Assembly (NCBI RefSeq): GCF_013111185.1 | Contig: NZ_WVRE01000011.1 | Location: 1 to 64,000, forward strand | Reading direction: 5' to 3' | DNA length: 64,000 nucleotides | Source of the DNA: Ruegeria sp. HKCCD7303 | Lineage (GTDB): Bacteria; Pseudomonadota; Alphaproteobacteria; Rhodobacterales; Rhodobacteraceae | Shown: positions 23,724-33,136 of the stretch, one piece after another | Position numbering within the stretch: the stretch's first letter is position 1 | Layout: every line of letters begins with the position of its first letter | Made by a program: the position numbers and the translations under genes | The notes under the pieces: generated by a model | The model's database searches: none | Told to the model about the DNA's origin: nothing | Seen by the model: only the letters and a program-made list of their open reading frames with translations

Positions 23724-26700
23724 TCACGGCCATCATTCGTTCTTCGCTCGCCAACAGGTTCGTCATCTTGGCCCTCGCATTCATGATAGGAGTTGCGGGT
23801 ATTTGGGCCATTCGTGAGACGCCGGTTGATGCAATCCCGGATCTGTCGGATGTCCAGGTAATTGTTCGCACGCCATATCCCGGGCAAGCGCCTCAAGTTG
23901 TCGAAAACCAAATCACATATCCACTTGCGACAGCCCTATTGGCCGTACCCGGTGCAAAAGACGTTCGCGGGTTCTCGTTCTTTGGAGACAGCTTTGTATA
24001 TGTTGTCTTTGAGGACGGGACGGACCTCTACTGGGCTCGGTCGCGTGTGCTCGAATACTTGGGCCAGATTACCGGCAGCTTACCTGAGGGCGTGTCACCA
24101 CAACTTGGCCCTGATGCGACTGGGGTCGGGTGGATTTATCAGTATGCGCTGGTTGACAGAACCGGAAATCATGATCTGGCTCAGCTCAGGACTCTGCAGG
24201 ATTGGTTTCTGAAATACGAATTACAAGCCGTGGAAGGCGTCTCAGAAGTCGCCACCATCGGCGGAATGGTCAAACAGTACCAGGTCGTCGTCGACCCAAA
24301 CAAACTACGTGCCTATGACATAACACTTGCACAATTGAGGACGGCTATTCAGGCGGCCAACCGCGAGACGGGCGGCAGCGTCATTGAGATGGGGGAAGCC
24401 GAATTCATGGTCAGGTCCTCGGGCTACATTGACGAATTGTCAGACCTTGCAAGCGCGCCGTTGATGGTCAACGACCGTGGCGCCGCTCTGACGCTTGGAG
24501 ACGTCGCTGAAATCCGTCTGGGGCCGGAAATGCGGCGCGGTGTCGGAGAACTCGACGGGCAAGGAGACGCGGTTGGTGGAGTAGTCATTCTGCGATGGGG
24601 TGGGAATGCGTTGGCAACGATCAAAGCGGTGGAGGCGCGCATCGAAGAGTTGCGCTCAAACCTGCCGGAGGGGGTCGAAATCATAACGACCTACGACCGA
24701 TCTGGTGTGATCGAGCGTGCTATCGATAACCTCCAGAAGAAACTGACGCAGGAATTCATTGTCGTTGTTCTTGTGTGCGCGGCTTTTCTACTTCATCTGC
24801 GGTCATCCCTCGTAATTCTTCTGTCGCTCCCTCTGGGAATCTTTGCCGCATTTATTCTGATGAAGGCGCAAGGAGTAAACGCAAACATCATGTCGCTCGG
24901 CGGCATAGCCATCGCTATTGGTGCGATGGTCGACGCATCGATTGTGATGATCGAGGCGATGCACAGGCGGTTGGAAAAAGAAAAGCTCACAGCAGAGAAC
25001 CGATGGCGGATTGTGCAAGAGTGCGCTTCTGAGGTGGGACCAGCCCTTTTTTATTCTCTGGCGATTATCACGGTTAGTTTTTTGCCTGTTTTCGTTCTGG
25101 AAAATCAGGAAGGTAGGCTCTTCTCGCCACTCGCTTATACCAAAACCTACGCCATGGCTGCAGCCGCCATCCTTTCGATAACGCTGGTTCCGGTCTTGAT
25201 GGGTTACTTTGTAAGGGGGCGTATTCTACCGGAGCGAAAAAATCCGCTAAATCGCTTGGTTGTGTTCGTGTACCGCCCATTTCTGGACGCGGCAATTGCC
25301 TGGCCATGGGCAACAACACTGTTGGCCGGCGTTCTGGTGACGTCCATGTGGTACCCGTACCAGAGAATTGGCTCTGAATTCATGCCCGAGTTGAACGAAG
25401 GTGATTTTCTCTACATGCCGAGCTTCTACCCCGGGATCTCGACGGGAAAAGCCCGTGAGGTACTGCAGCAGACCAACCGCCTGATCGCGACCGTGCCTGA
25501 AGTCGAAACTGTTCACGGTAAAGTTGGGCGTGCGGAGACTGCAACCGATCCAGCACCTCTAACGATGGTGGAGACCACAATCCAACTCAAGCCGGAAGAA
25601 GAATGGCGCCCCGGCATGACAATGGAGAAAATCCGGAATGAGCTCGATCGTATCGTTCAGGTTCCGGGCGTTACAAATGTTTGGATCCAACCTATCAAGA
25701 ACCGCATCGATATGCTTGCGACAGGTATCCGTACTCCTGTCGGTGTCAAAATATCCGGCACCGACTTGGAGGTCATTACAGATATAGGGATCGAAGTAGA
25801 GCGTGCGGTCGCTGATATTGATGGAACGGCTTCCGCCTACGCAGAGCGACCTGTTGGCGGGCGTTTCATCGAAATCGACGTCAAACGAGATGCCGCCTCC
25901 CGATACATGATGAGTGTTCGAGAAGTTCAGGACGTAGTGCAGACCGCAATTGGCGGTATGCAAGTGTCGGAATCTGTGGAGGGGCTGGAGAGGTTTCCTA
26001 TAAACCTTCGGTACCCTCAGGCATGGCGAGACAGCCCGGAACGGCTCGAAAATCTTCCTGTCGTCACGCCGTCGGGTGCTCATGTGCCACTGTCCGCTCT
26101 CGCCGATATTCGAATAGTTGACGGGCCGGGAATGATACGATCAGAGAACGCTCGACGAACTGGGTTCGTGTTCATCGACATCGCGGGGCGCGACCTGGGC
26201 GGCTATGTGGCCGAAGCACAAGAGGTGGTTACAGAAAAGGTCGACCTGCCTCCAGGTTACTCGCTGACTTGGTCAGGGCAGTATGAGTACATAGAGAGAA
26301 TGCAGGACAGGTTGACGATCGTTGCTCCTGCAACCCTGCTAATTATCACGCTCATGCTTTTCTTGGCGTTCAATCGGGTGATTGAGGTCGGGATAATTCT
26401 TGCGGCGCTCCCGGTCGCATTGGCAGGTGGGGTTTGGTTCTTATGGTATCTTAACTTCGATATCTCAATTGCTGTGCTCGTGGGCTTCATCGCGCTGGCG
26501 GGAGTTGCCGTGGAAACAGCGATTGTCATGTTGTTGTACCTCAATCTTGCTTGGGAGAAACGTCGAGGGCTGGCGCAATCGGAACAGCGAAAGCTGACAC
26601 GTGACGATATCGAAGACGCGGTGTTCGAAGGAGCCGTTCTTCGGGTTCGGCCGAAGGTAATGACTGTAGCCACGATCTTTGCAGCACTGATACCCATCAT

Positions 26701-26899
26701 GTACGGCACCGGTACAGGCTCTGAAATCATGCAGCGGATCGCTGCGCCGATGATTGGGGGCATGGTGACAGCGACCCTTCTTACGCTTTTTGTCATTCCC
26801 GCAATATTCGTGATTTGGAAACGGCTCGCGCTCAATCGCGTGAACCGAGAGATCTCCCACACGATCCAGGAAGTGCCCCCTGCGCTTCCGGCAGAATAA
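23720..26899 (+). CDS. cusA: Heavy-metal RND efflux pump CusA
   Basis: The inner-membrane pump of a Cu(I)/Ag(I) tripartite system, driven by protons. 1059 residues from GTG 23720, which overlaps the cusB stop. Shows the HME-RND features: first helix and IRETPVDAIPDLSDVQVIV, porter-domain segment TPYPGQAPQVVENQITYPL, the proton-relay helix (IAIGAMVDASIVMIEAM), and a second set of helices (GFIALAGVAVETAIVMLLYL). The Met-rich entrance is represented by MTMEKIRNEL and nearby methionines. No outer-membrane factor CusC is encoded next to it. Confidence 0.96.
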   Translation: MITAIIRSSLANRFVILALAFMIGVAGIWAIRETPVDAIPDLSDVQVIVRTPYPGQAPQVVENQITYPLATALLAVPGAKDVRGFSFFGDSFVYVVFEDGTDLYWARSRVLEYLGQITGSLPEGVSPQLGPDATGVGWIYQYALVDRTGNHDLAQLRTLQDWFLKYELQAVEGVSEVATIGGMVKQYQVVVDPNKLRAYDITLAQLRTAIQAANRETGGSVIEMGEAEFMVRSSGYIDELSDLASAPLMVNDRGAALTLGDVAEIRLGPEMRRGVGELDGQGDAVGGVVILRWGGNALATIKAVEARIEELRSNLPEGVEIITTYDRSGVIERAIDNLQKKLTQEFIVVVLVCAAFLLHLRSSLVILLSLPLGIFAAFILMKAQGVNANIMSLGGIAIAIGAMVDASIVMIEAMHRRLEKEKLTAENRWRIVQECASEVGPALFYSLAIITVSFLPVFVLENQEGRLFSPLAYTKTYAMAAAAILSITLVPVLMGYFVRGRILPERKNPLNRLVVFVYRPFLDAAIAWPWATTLLAGVLVTSMWYPYQRIGSEFMPELNEGDFLYMPSFYPGISTGKAREVLQQTNRLIATVPEVETVHGKVGRAETATDPAPLTMVETTIQLKPEEEWRPGMTMEKIRNELDRIVQVPGVTNVWIQPIKNRIDMLATGIRTPVGVKISGTDLEVITDIGIEVERAVADIDGTASAYAERPVGGRFIEIDVKRDAASRYMMSVREVQDVVQTAIGGMQVSESVEGLERFPINLRYPQAWRDSPERLENLPVVTPSGAHVPLSALADIRIVDGPGMIRSENARRTGFVFIDIAGRDLGGYVAEAQEVVTEKVDLPPGYSLTWSGQYEYIERMQDRLTIVAPATLLIITLMLFLAFNRVIEVGIILAALPVALAGGVWFLWYLNFDISIAVLVGFIALAGVAVETAIVMLLYLNLAWEKRRGLAQSEQRKLTRDDIEDAVFEGAVLRVRPKVMTVATIFAALIPIMYGTGTGSEIMQRIAAPMIGGMVTATLLTLFVIPAIFVIWKRLALNRVNREISHTIQEVPPALPAE

Positions 26900-26928
26900 T
26901 ACCCACAACCTTGAAACAGGAGCATCTG

Positions 26929-27270
26929 ATGAAAACTTTGACTGCAATTTTGGCCCTATTGGCCGTGTCTACAACATCCGGCATCGCGCAAACGAACCAC
27001 GGCATGGACCATTCCAACATGCCCATGTCTTCCGAACAGATGGAAGGTGCGGTCCACGCAAAGGCTTTGGTGAACTCAATTGGCGACGAAACCGCTAACG
27101 TCAGCCATGATCCGATCCCCGAGATCGGGTGGCCCGCGATGACGATGGATTTGCAGCTTCTTGAGAATGCCCAGATGATGGGTGAGATCAGCGCAGGTGA
27201 CGAAGTCACACTGATGTTGGTCAAAAGCGATGATGGTATGTATGCGATCGGCGCGATCATGAAAAACTGA
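26929..27270 (+). CDS. cusF: Periplasmic copper metallochaperone CusF
   Basis: 113 residues from ATG 26929 (ACAGGAGCATCTG upstream). Signal peptide to about GIAQTN, a Met/His-rich N-terminus (HGMDHSNMPMSSEQMEG) and a single OB fold with the complete CusF site HDPIPEIGWPAMTM. It delivers Cu(I)/Ag(I) to CusBA. Its metal site keeps the capping Trp, unlike the last two CusF-like domains of the CusB protein. Ends the cusBAF operon. Confidence 0.93.
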   Translation: MKTLTAILALLAVSTTSGIAQTNHGMDHSNMPMSSEQMEGAVHAKALVNSIGDETANVSHDPIPEIGWPAMTMDLQLLENAQMMGEISAGDEVTLMLVKSDDGMYAIGAIMKN

Positions 27271-27835
27271 GTCTGTTGATGCGGCAGCTATTCACCAATG
27301 ATGTGATTGTTCGCCGTTTCAACGACTGTAGGAAATTCTATGAACTAAGAGAAATGGAGTAGGAGCCACTCAAGAACCAAATCGTATTTCAACGATCTGT
27401 GGCTCTGCTCATAAGTTATCAGTCCATTGTCGGTTAAAGGCGCTTTAAGCAATTCGTTGACTGATTGAAGCTCCAAAGCTCAGAAAATCTTCCGGCTATA
27501 CTGATTGAACAGAGCAATCCAGGCAAGCAGTACACAAACTGCCAACGCTTCGGTATCTCCGGCCCGCGCCACTGCAGTTAAACTGCGCAAAATTCTGGAG
27601 CTACTTGCGCAGCCCAGTGGAAATCTGACCGACAAGCAAATCCCACCTAAAACATTTCACAATTGGAATGTGTGTACTACATTGTCGCCGAGATGACTTC
27701 ACGCGGCCATTCAACGGACCAGCGTCGAATTGTCTGGGGCGTTGCCTTGTTGGTTTTTGCTTCAGTCGAAAACGCAGCGCGGAGCGGTCAAAATGAGGAT
27801 ATCTCCAGGGCGACGACTTGGGAAAACGATACGAC
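27271..27835. other. 565-bp region without a recognised gene
   Basis: No credible coding sequence on either strand; only short frames without Shine-Dalgarno sequences. It is AT-richer than the flanks, with many scattered stops, like decayed DNA. The last part presumably holds the promoter of the methyltransferase. Confidence 0.4.
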
Positions 27836-28456
27836 ATGACAGCTAACACAAGAGAGCACTGGGACGATGTCTATGGCGAGAAGTTTGACACCCAATTGAG
27901 TTGGCACGAGGATGATCCAGAGATATCGCTTGAACTCATCGAGTTGATCAGAGTGTCTAAGCCTTCATCCGTCATCGACATTGGTGGAGGTACATCTCGT
28001 CTTGCTGGAGCGTTGCTTGCGAAGGGGCTCCATGACGTGACAGTTCTCGATCTATCGCAGGTCGCGTTGGACACGGCCCGGGAAAGGTTGGGGCGCGCCG
28101 CTGAAACAGTCACTTGGATTTCTGCAGATATAACTTCTTGGGTCCCCGATCGCAGATATGACGTCTGGCATGATAGGGCGGTTTTTCACTTTCTCGTGGA
28201 TACATCGCAACGCGCGGCCTATCTGGAAAGCGTGAAGAAAGGGGTAAAAATTGGCGGCCATGTGATCATTGCTACGTTTGCACTTGATGGGCCGGAGACT
28301 TGCAGTGGTCTCCCTGTCGCCCGCTATAGTCCGAGCGATATCGCCGTGCTTTTTGAGGAACACTTTGAACTCGTCGCGCATCGCCATCACCTGCACCAAA
28401 CCTCTTGGGGGGAAAGTCAGTCTTTCCAGTTCAGTGTTCTCCGCCGCTGCGTTTGA
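27836..28456 (+). CDS. Class I SAM-dependent methyltransferase
   Basis: 206 residues from ATG 27836; an in-frame TTG six codons earlier is less likely. Motif I is clear (VIDIGGGTSRLAGALLAKG), followed by DLSQVALDTARERLG and a W..D segment (YDVWHDRAVFHFL). The layout recalls small-molecule methyltransferases of the TehB/thiopurine type sometimes found in metalloid or metal resistance regions. Substrate unknown. It is convergent with the histidine kinase gene and isolated from the cus genes by a non-coding stretch. Confidence 0.82.
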   Translation: MTANTREHWDDVYGEKFDTQLSWHEDDPEISLELIELIRVSKPSSVIDIGGGTSRLAGALLAKGLHDVTVLDLSQVALDTARERLGRAAETVTWISADITSWVPDRRYDVWHDRAVFHFLVDTSQRAAYLESVKKGVKIGGHVIIATFALDGPETCSGLPVARYSPSDIAVLFEEHFELVAHRHHLHQTSWGESQSFQFSVLRRCV

Positions 28457-28529
28457 GCCCACACCTGAAACTGGCCCAAAGCGGTACGCTTCCAATAAGC
28501 TTTCGGGGCATGCCGATTGTGTTCACAAG

Positions 28530-29927
28530 TTACGTTTGGCCCTCAAAAACTGGCAGAACCACCTTAGCGCACAAGCCGCCAGTTTCCCCGTTTAGCAATT
28601 CTATCGTGCCACCGTGCGACTGGATGATCGTACGTGCGATCGACAGCCCCAAGCCGGTTCCGCCAGTCTCTCGCGAGCGGGATGTTTCAAGCCGCACGAA
28701 TGGGTCGAATACCGCATCGAGCATATGCTCGGGGATGCCGGGCCCCTGATCCTGGATCAATATTTTTGCCTCATTCCCCTCTTGCATGACTGAGACGTTG
28801 GCCCGGGCACCATACCGGCAGGCGTTTTCAATGATATTGCGCAGAGCTCGCTTCATCAGCATCGGCCGAAGCGTGACGGCCGGATTGTCTGCGACCGATA
28901 CTTCAACCGTGTCACCGGCTTGCACAATGTCTTCGGTCGTTTTGGTTACGAATTCACCAATTGGGACGGTACTGGAAGGTTCGCGCGTGGCCACGCCCTT
29001 GGCAAATGACAGGGTGGAGTCCACCATCTCCTGCATTTCCTCGATGGTCTCGATCAGATGGTCACGGGTCTCCTCTTCCTCCACCAGTTCGGCGCGAACC
29101 CGCAATCCCGTCAGTGGCGACCGCAAATCGTGACCCAGCGCCCCCAATAGTCTGGTCCGATCGGCAACATAGCGAGTCAGCCTATCACGCATATGGTTGA
29201 ACGCCTGCGTCAAATCTCGCACCTCGGTCGGACCAGAAACCGTCAGTTCCTGGACGTCTTCACCGCGACCAAACTGGTCTGCAGCCAGTGACAGGCGGCG
29301 CAACGGGCCGGTCAGCCGTGTCAGTAGAAACCAAATGGCTGCTCCAAGAATTAAAGTTGCAGTGAAACCGAAGCTGACGAAGGACTGCAAAGGCCATTGC
29401 AGAGGAGGGTTATGGAACCGGGTATCCACGTTGAGCCATTGATCGGTCGTCAGAGCGATCGACAGCTGCATTTCAATTGCGGAAACGTGATCACGCATCA
29501 TTGCCATGTGCATTTCAGCCATTGTAGACGGAACACCTTCAACCGGCAGCATATCGGGAGAGAACTCATGCAACTCTACCCGGATGGGACGGTTTTCATA
29601 GCCTGGCAGAATTCTGCGGATTGTGTTTTCGACCGTCCCACCAGCGCTATGTCCGGTGTGATCGACTGCGGGCGTATCTGTAAGGCTGAAACGCACCAGT
29701 GGAGAACTTGCCGCCCGCAGGATCGCGTCGTGCATCTCGGGTGGAGCTTCTTCAATCAGCCGCGCGATGTTTGCGGCGCGTCCGGCGGTTTCCAGGCCAA
29801 GGGCCATGTGCACTGCCATTGAGCGTTCGTCGACGAACAGCCACAGGCTGACCAGTTGCGCGGCAGCCAGCGCGGCGATGATCAAAAGGATAAGCTGACC
29901 GCGCAGACTTTGGGCAAAGGCTTTCAT
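28530..29927 (-). CDS. Sensor histidine kinase, OmpR-partner type
   Basis: 465 residues from the ATG overlapping the regulator's stop (ATGA). Two transmembrane helices (about 12-35 and 180-205) enclose a periplasmic sensor with His/Met residues (PSTMAEMHMAMMRDHVSAIE), then HAMP, a HisKA box with LGALGHDLRSPLTGL and an ATPase domain with N box IIENACRYGA, G1 DQGPGIPE and GGTGLGLSI. The Met/His-rich sensor suggests copper or silver sensing, which is inference. It is encoded with the response regulator upstream. Confidence 0.92.
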   Translation of the reverse strand: MKAFAQSLRGQLILLIIAALAAAQLVSLWLFVDERSMAVHMALGLETAGRAANIARLIEEAPPEMHDAILRAASSPLVRFSLTDTPAVDHTGHSAGGTVENTIRRILPGYENRPIRVELHEFSPDMLPVEGVPSTMAEMHMAMMRDHVSAIEMQLSIALTTDQWLNVDTRFHNPPLQWPLQSFVSFGFTATLILGAAIWFLLTRLTGPLRRLSLAADQFGRGEDVQELTVSGPTEVRDLTQAFNHMRDRLTRYVADRTRLLGALGHDLRSPLTGLRVRAELVEEEETRDHLIETIEEMQEMVDSTLSFAKGVATREPSSTVPIGEFVTKTTEDIVQAGDTVEVSVADNPAVTLRPMLMKRALRNIIENACRYGARANVSVMQEGNEAKILIQDQGPGIPEHMLDAVFDPFVRLETSRSRETGGTGLGLSIARTIIQSHGGTIELLNGETGGLCAKVVLPVFEGQT

Positions 29928-30649
29928 CCCGTAAGCTCGCTCACGTCGGTCGACAGGCAATAACCGCCACCTCTTATCGTGGTGATGAGCTTCGGCCGCG
30001 TTGGGTCAGCTTCGATCTTGCGACGCAAGCGGCTGACCTGGTTGTCGATCGTACGGTCGAACAAGTGCGGGCTGCGGCCGGCGGTCAAATCCAGCAGTTC
30101 GTCTCGCGACAGGAGTTTGCGGGGCCGCTGCAGGAATACGGCCAGCAGCCGGACATCGGCGGTGGTCAGACTTTCTTCGGCCCCTTCGGCGGATATCAAG
30201 GTGCGACTGTCGGCATCCAGAACCCAGCTTCCAAAGGCGATCCGTTTGCCGCTCAGATCGCCAGCCGGGGGGACGGTGGTTTCGGAACGCCGCAGGATCG
30301 CCTTGATCCGGGCCAGCAATTCACGTGGGTTGAATGGTTTGGGCAGGTAGTCATCGGCGCCGATCTCTAAACCCACGATACGGTCGGTGTCATCGCTGAG
30401 GGCTGTCAGCATCAGGATCGGCGGGCCACCGGCCGCGGACAGGCGGCGACAGACCGACAATCCGTTTTCGCCCGGCATCATGATGTCGAGTACGATAAGA
30501 TCAATCCGACCGGCCGCCAGTCGTGCGTCCATCTCGGTTGCGTCGCGCGCGGTACTGGCGCGCAACCCATTCTTTTCCAGATAGCGGCTGACAGCATCAC
30601 GGATTTCGCGGTGGTCGTCGACAATCAAGATATGTGGTGCTTCAGTCAT
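29924..30649 (-). CDS. OmpR/PhoB-family response regulator
   Basis: 241 residues from the ATG at 30649; an upstream start ten codons earlier is less likely. Receiver domain with acidic pair VDD, phosphoryl acceptor in LIVLDIMMPGENG, conserved Thr (LMLTALSD) and Lys (DYLPKPFNPRELLARI); C-terminal winged helix ending TIRGGGYCL. It is divergent from the EF-hand gene, and tandem TTTGTATC repeats in between are its likely operator. Confidence 0.94.
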   Translation of the reverse strand: MTEAPHILIVDDHREIRDAVSRYLEKNGLRASTARDATEMDARLAAGRIDLIVLDIMMPGENGLSVCRRLSAAGGPPILMLTALSDDTDRIVGLEIGADDYLPKPFNPRELLARIKAILRRSETTVPPAGDLSGKRIAFGSWVLDADSRTLISAEGAEESLTTADVRLLAVFLQRPRKLLSRDELLDLTAGRSPHLFDRTIDNQVSRLRRKIEADPTRPKLITTIRGGGYCLSTDVSELTG

Positions 30650-30690
30650 GGCGCAATCATAAGCCCCGGCGCGGTACAAATCCCGGCTTT

Positions 30691-30739
30691 TTTGTATCCC
30701 TTTGTATCAGTTGGGCGGGCTGCGACACAACGATACAAA
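30691..30739. promoter_or_regulatory. Direct repeats, likely response-regulator operator
   Basis: TTTGTATCCC (30691-30700) is followed at once by TTTGTATCAG (30701-30710), with an inverted copy GATACAAA at 30732-30739. Ten-base phased direct repeats are the usual binding pattern of OmpR-family dimers. The site lies between the regulator gene and the EF-hand gene, so it may control both. Confidence 0.7.
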
Positions 30740-30821
30740 CCGGGTTGAGCAGGGGGGTGGTGGCGCGACCGAGGGCGGCCATATGCTTTGTGTAGAAACA
30801 AAAACCCGAGAGGTGAAAGTC

Positions 30822-31337
30822 ATGAAACGTACCTTCACGCTGGCCGCTGGAGCCATTGCCGCGACTTTGATGGCGCTGCCCGCGCTTGCCGCCGGTCAGC
30901 ATGGCAGCAGCGCGCAGATGCAGGGCCATGAGGGCGGCATGATGCAGGGTGCGCCCGGCGGCATGATGGGCGATCACGCAGGCATGATGCAAATGATGGT
31001 GAAAATGCATGGCCAGATGATGGGCGGCAACTGGCTGGCGGTTCTGGACATGGACGAGGACGGTCGCCCGAGCGAATCTGAGATCGCCGAAGGTCTGAAG
31101 GCCCGGATGCAGGCGCATGACGTCAATGGAGATGGCAACCTGTCGATTGATGAGTTCGAAGCGCTGCATTCCGGGATGATCCGCGAAACCATGGTGGACC
31201 GATTTCAGCATCTTGATGCCAATGGCGATGGCGTTGTGACCACAGGGGAAATCGAGAAAGGCGCAAAGACGATGTCGCCGAAACACGGCATGAAGGCCTC
31301 GAAACCTGTGACAAAGGCTTCTGAAACCAACAACTGA
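30822..31337 (+). CDS. Secreted Met/His-rich EF-hand protein
   Basis: 171 residues from ATG 30822 (GAGAGGTGAAAG upstream). Signal peptide (LMALPALAAGQ), a Gly/Met/His-rich segment with repeated GGMMxG units (about 25-65) and three EF-hand-like loops: DMDEDGRPSESE, DVNGDGNLSIDE and DANGDGVVTTGE. The last two are canonical calcium-binding loops. A combined calcium and copper binding periplasmic protein is likely. It is divergent from the two-component system and probably its target. Confidence 0.85.
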   Translation: MKRTFTLAAGAIAATLMALPALAAGQHGSSAQMQGHEGGMMQGAPGGMMGDHAGMMQMMVKMHGQMMGGNWLAVLDMDEDGRPSESEIAEGLKARMQAHDVNGDGNLSIDEFEALHSGMIRETMVDRFQHLDANGDGVVTTGEIEKGAKTMSPKHGMKASKPVTKASETNN

Positions 31338-31394
31338 AACGCAACCGTGTAGCCGGGTCATCGCACTCGGCACAAACCACTGAGGAACAAAGCG

Positions 31395-31502
31395 ATGATG
31401 GGCTATGGCGCTGGAATGGGGTTTGGAATGATCTGGATGTTGCTGATCGCAGTGTTGATCGTTCTGGCGATCGTAGCGCTGATCAAATACATCGCTAAGT
31501 GA
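31395..31502 (+). CDS. Very small Met/Gly-rich membrane protein
   Basis: A 35-residue protein: MMGYGAGMGFGMIWMLLIAV begins with a Met/Gly-rich stretch and runs into a single transmembrane helix with a KYIAK end. GAGGAAC lies upstream of the tandem ATGs. Similar short Met-rich single-helix proteins occur in copper and silver islands. It follows the EF-hand gene by 57 bp. Confidence 0.6.
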   Translation: MMGYGAGMGFGMIWMLLIAVLIVLAIVALIKYIAK

Positions 31503-31561
31503 CCTCGGAATCCGTCACTCCCGTTTAGGGGTGGAGGGCTATGTCATAGGAGGAACGAAAG

Positions 31562-32311
31562 CTGGAGGGCCTGCACAGCAATAGCCGTTTGGTTTTCATC
31601 GCGGTTTTGATCGCGTTGCTGATCGCCACCATCTGGTTGTGGCTGTCTGGCGCGTTGGACGCAGGACTATCGCGCGAAGTCATTACTGCGTGGGTGGATT
31701 GGGCCGGCCCGTTCGGACCCGTTGTCATCATCGGCTTCATGACAGCCGCAGTGGTTGCCAGCCCAATCCCCAGCGCTCCGATCGCTGTCGCTGCCGGGGT
31801 GGCATATGGGCATGGGCTGGGAACCGCATTGGTTGCTATCGGAGCGGAGTTGGGGGCGCTGCTGGCGTTCCTGATAGCCCGTTGGTTGGGGCGCGACGCG
31901 CTGCGCCAGTGGTTCGGCGACAAGCTGGACTTGGGGTTGCTTGGATCGCAGAATGCCCTGATGTTGACCGTGTTCACCAGCCGCCTGATGCCTTTCGTTT
32001 CTTTCGACATGGTCAGCTATGCCGCCGGTCTGACCCGACTTCAATTTTGGCGGTTCGCACTGGCCACCTTGGCTGGACTCCTGCCGGCCAGTTTCGTTCT
32101 GGCCCATCTGGGCAGCCAGATTACCGAAACCGCGACAGGCGGCACCAGCCTTGCGGTTATCGGGCTTGGGCTGTTGACGGGGGCGCCACTTATCTGGTTG
32201 GCTTGGAAACGCAAGATGCCTGTTGGCTCTTCAGACCACGAATTGAGCCAGATCAATGCGACCGGTCCAAGCGGCCCTAAACTGTTGGAGAATGGAGGAA
32301 ACCCTAAGTGA
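31562..32311 (+). CDS. TVP38/TMEM64 (DedA-like) membrane protein
   Basis: About 249 residues. Five to six hydrophobic helices and the family segment GFMTAAVVASPIPSAPIAVA with GTALVAIGAELGALLAF and SRLMPFVSFDMVSYAAGLT. DedA/TVP38 proteins are lipid-scramblase or proton-linked carriers. The frame has no ATG: after the stop at 31547 a perfect AGGAGG (31548-31553) lies eight bases before CTG 31562, so a rare CTG start is suggested; TTG 31589 is the alternative. It overlaps the next gene by GTGA. Family is confident, start is not. Confidence 0.82.
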   Translation: MEGLHSNSRLVFIAVLIALLIATIWLWLSGALDAGLSREVITAWVDWAGPFGPVVIIGFMTAAVVASPIPSAPIAVAAGVAYGHGLGTALVAIGAELGALLAFLIARWLGRDALRQWFGDKLDLGLLGSQNALMLTVFTSRLMPFVSFDMVSYAAGLTRLQFWRFALATLAGLLPASFVLAHLGSQITETATGGTSLAVIGLGLLTGAPLIWLAWKRKMPVGSSDHELSQINATGPSGPKLLENGGNPK

Positions 32312-32676
32312 TCCGCGCACAATGGATATCAACTGCGACACGGACGGCCCGAGCCATGGGCCGGCTGCAGGTCCTGTTGATCTGTGCGTTGGTGGTTTCG
32401 ATGCTGATCTCTGTTGTGCCGTCCCATGCCGGGCATGACATCGCGAAGGCCGCCACCCAGGCCGAGCTTGTGATCGATGACAGCGGTGGGTATCCCGCGT
32501 CTCATCCATCAGAAGAATTAGACTGCTCAGTGCACCCGGGCTGCTATGCGATGGCAGTTATGGCGGCACCTGAATTGCTCTCGATGCGTATTGCTACGCC
32601 CGTGGCGCCAGAACGGTTCCGGCCACGCGCAAGCCTGCCGGTCGCACCACTACCACATCCGCCAAACCTGTCCTGA
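32308..32676 (+). CDS. Small secreted protein, DUF2946-like layout
   Basis: 122 residues from GTG 32308, overlapping the preceding stop with GGAGG upstream. Contains a hydrophobic signal or anchor (LLICALVVSMLISVVPSHAG), a Cys/His motif (ASHPSEELDCSVHPGCYAM) and a proline-rich tail (LPVAPLPHPPNLS). It shares order of elements with the proteins at 13116 and 21060. Function unknown; periplasmic metal binding is plausible. Confidence 0.6.
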   Translation: MIRAQWISTATRTARAMGRLQVLLICALVVSMLISVVPSHAGHDIAKAATQAELVIDDSGGYPASHPSEELDCSVHPGCYAMAVMAAPELLSMRIATPVAPERFRPRASLPVAPLPHPPNLS

Positions 32677-32760
32677 ACGTGACCGGCAATGGCTCCGGAA
32701 TCGCTCCGGGGTCTTGCCCAAGCCGTTGATTGCGGCCCAACTCAGTTCAGGACACTTACC

Positions 32761-33120
32761 ATGCTTACCATTCTGTACTTTTTCGTCACGGGCGTGGTGC
32801 TATTCGCACTGTTGCGCCTGACCTGTGGCCCCTGTGTGATGGGGACACAAGAACATCATCCCGGTGTTCCGGTGACAACCCTTGGCTGGGCGCTCAGCCT
32901 GTTTCTGGCCGCAACCTACCTGCTGTGCGTGGCCTTTGACCTGATCTTTCCAAGTTTTGCCATGTACCGGGCTTGGATCGGCCTGATGCCCGGAATGACT
33001 TGGCTCAGCCTGCCCTCATTCCTGTTGGGACTGTTATGGGCGTTTCTCTACGGCTGGTACGCCGCGTTGCTGTTCGGCGGACTGTTCAATGTCTTTGCGG
33101 CTCGCACAAAACTCAACTGA
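32761..33120 (+). CDS. DUF5676-like four-helix membrane protein
   Basis: 119 residues from ATG 32761; an earlier in-frame start adds residues of no membrane character. Four hydrophobic helices; the first is followed by LTCGPCVMGTQEHHPG with two Cys and two His near the membrane face, and the last part (LLWAFLYGWYAALLFGGLFN) matches the small DUF5676 membrane proteins of metal islands. Function unknown. Confidence 0.68.
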   Translation: MLTILYFFVTGVVLFALLRLTCGPCVMGTQEHHPGVPVTTLGWALSLFLAATYLLCVAFDLIFPSFAMYRAWIGLMPGMTWLSLPSFLLGLLWAFLYGWYAALLFGGLFNVFAARTKLN

Positions 33121-33136
33121 TTGAAAGGACAAAGCC

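Noticed and set aside
27505..27696. 63-codon open frame in the gap after cusF
   Set aside because: No ribosome-binding site, no recognisable sequence, and surrounded by stop-rich DNA.
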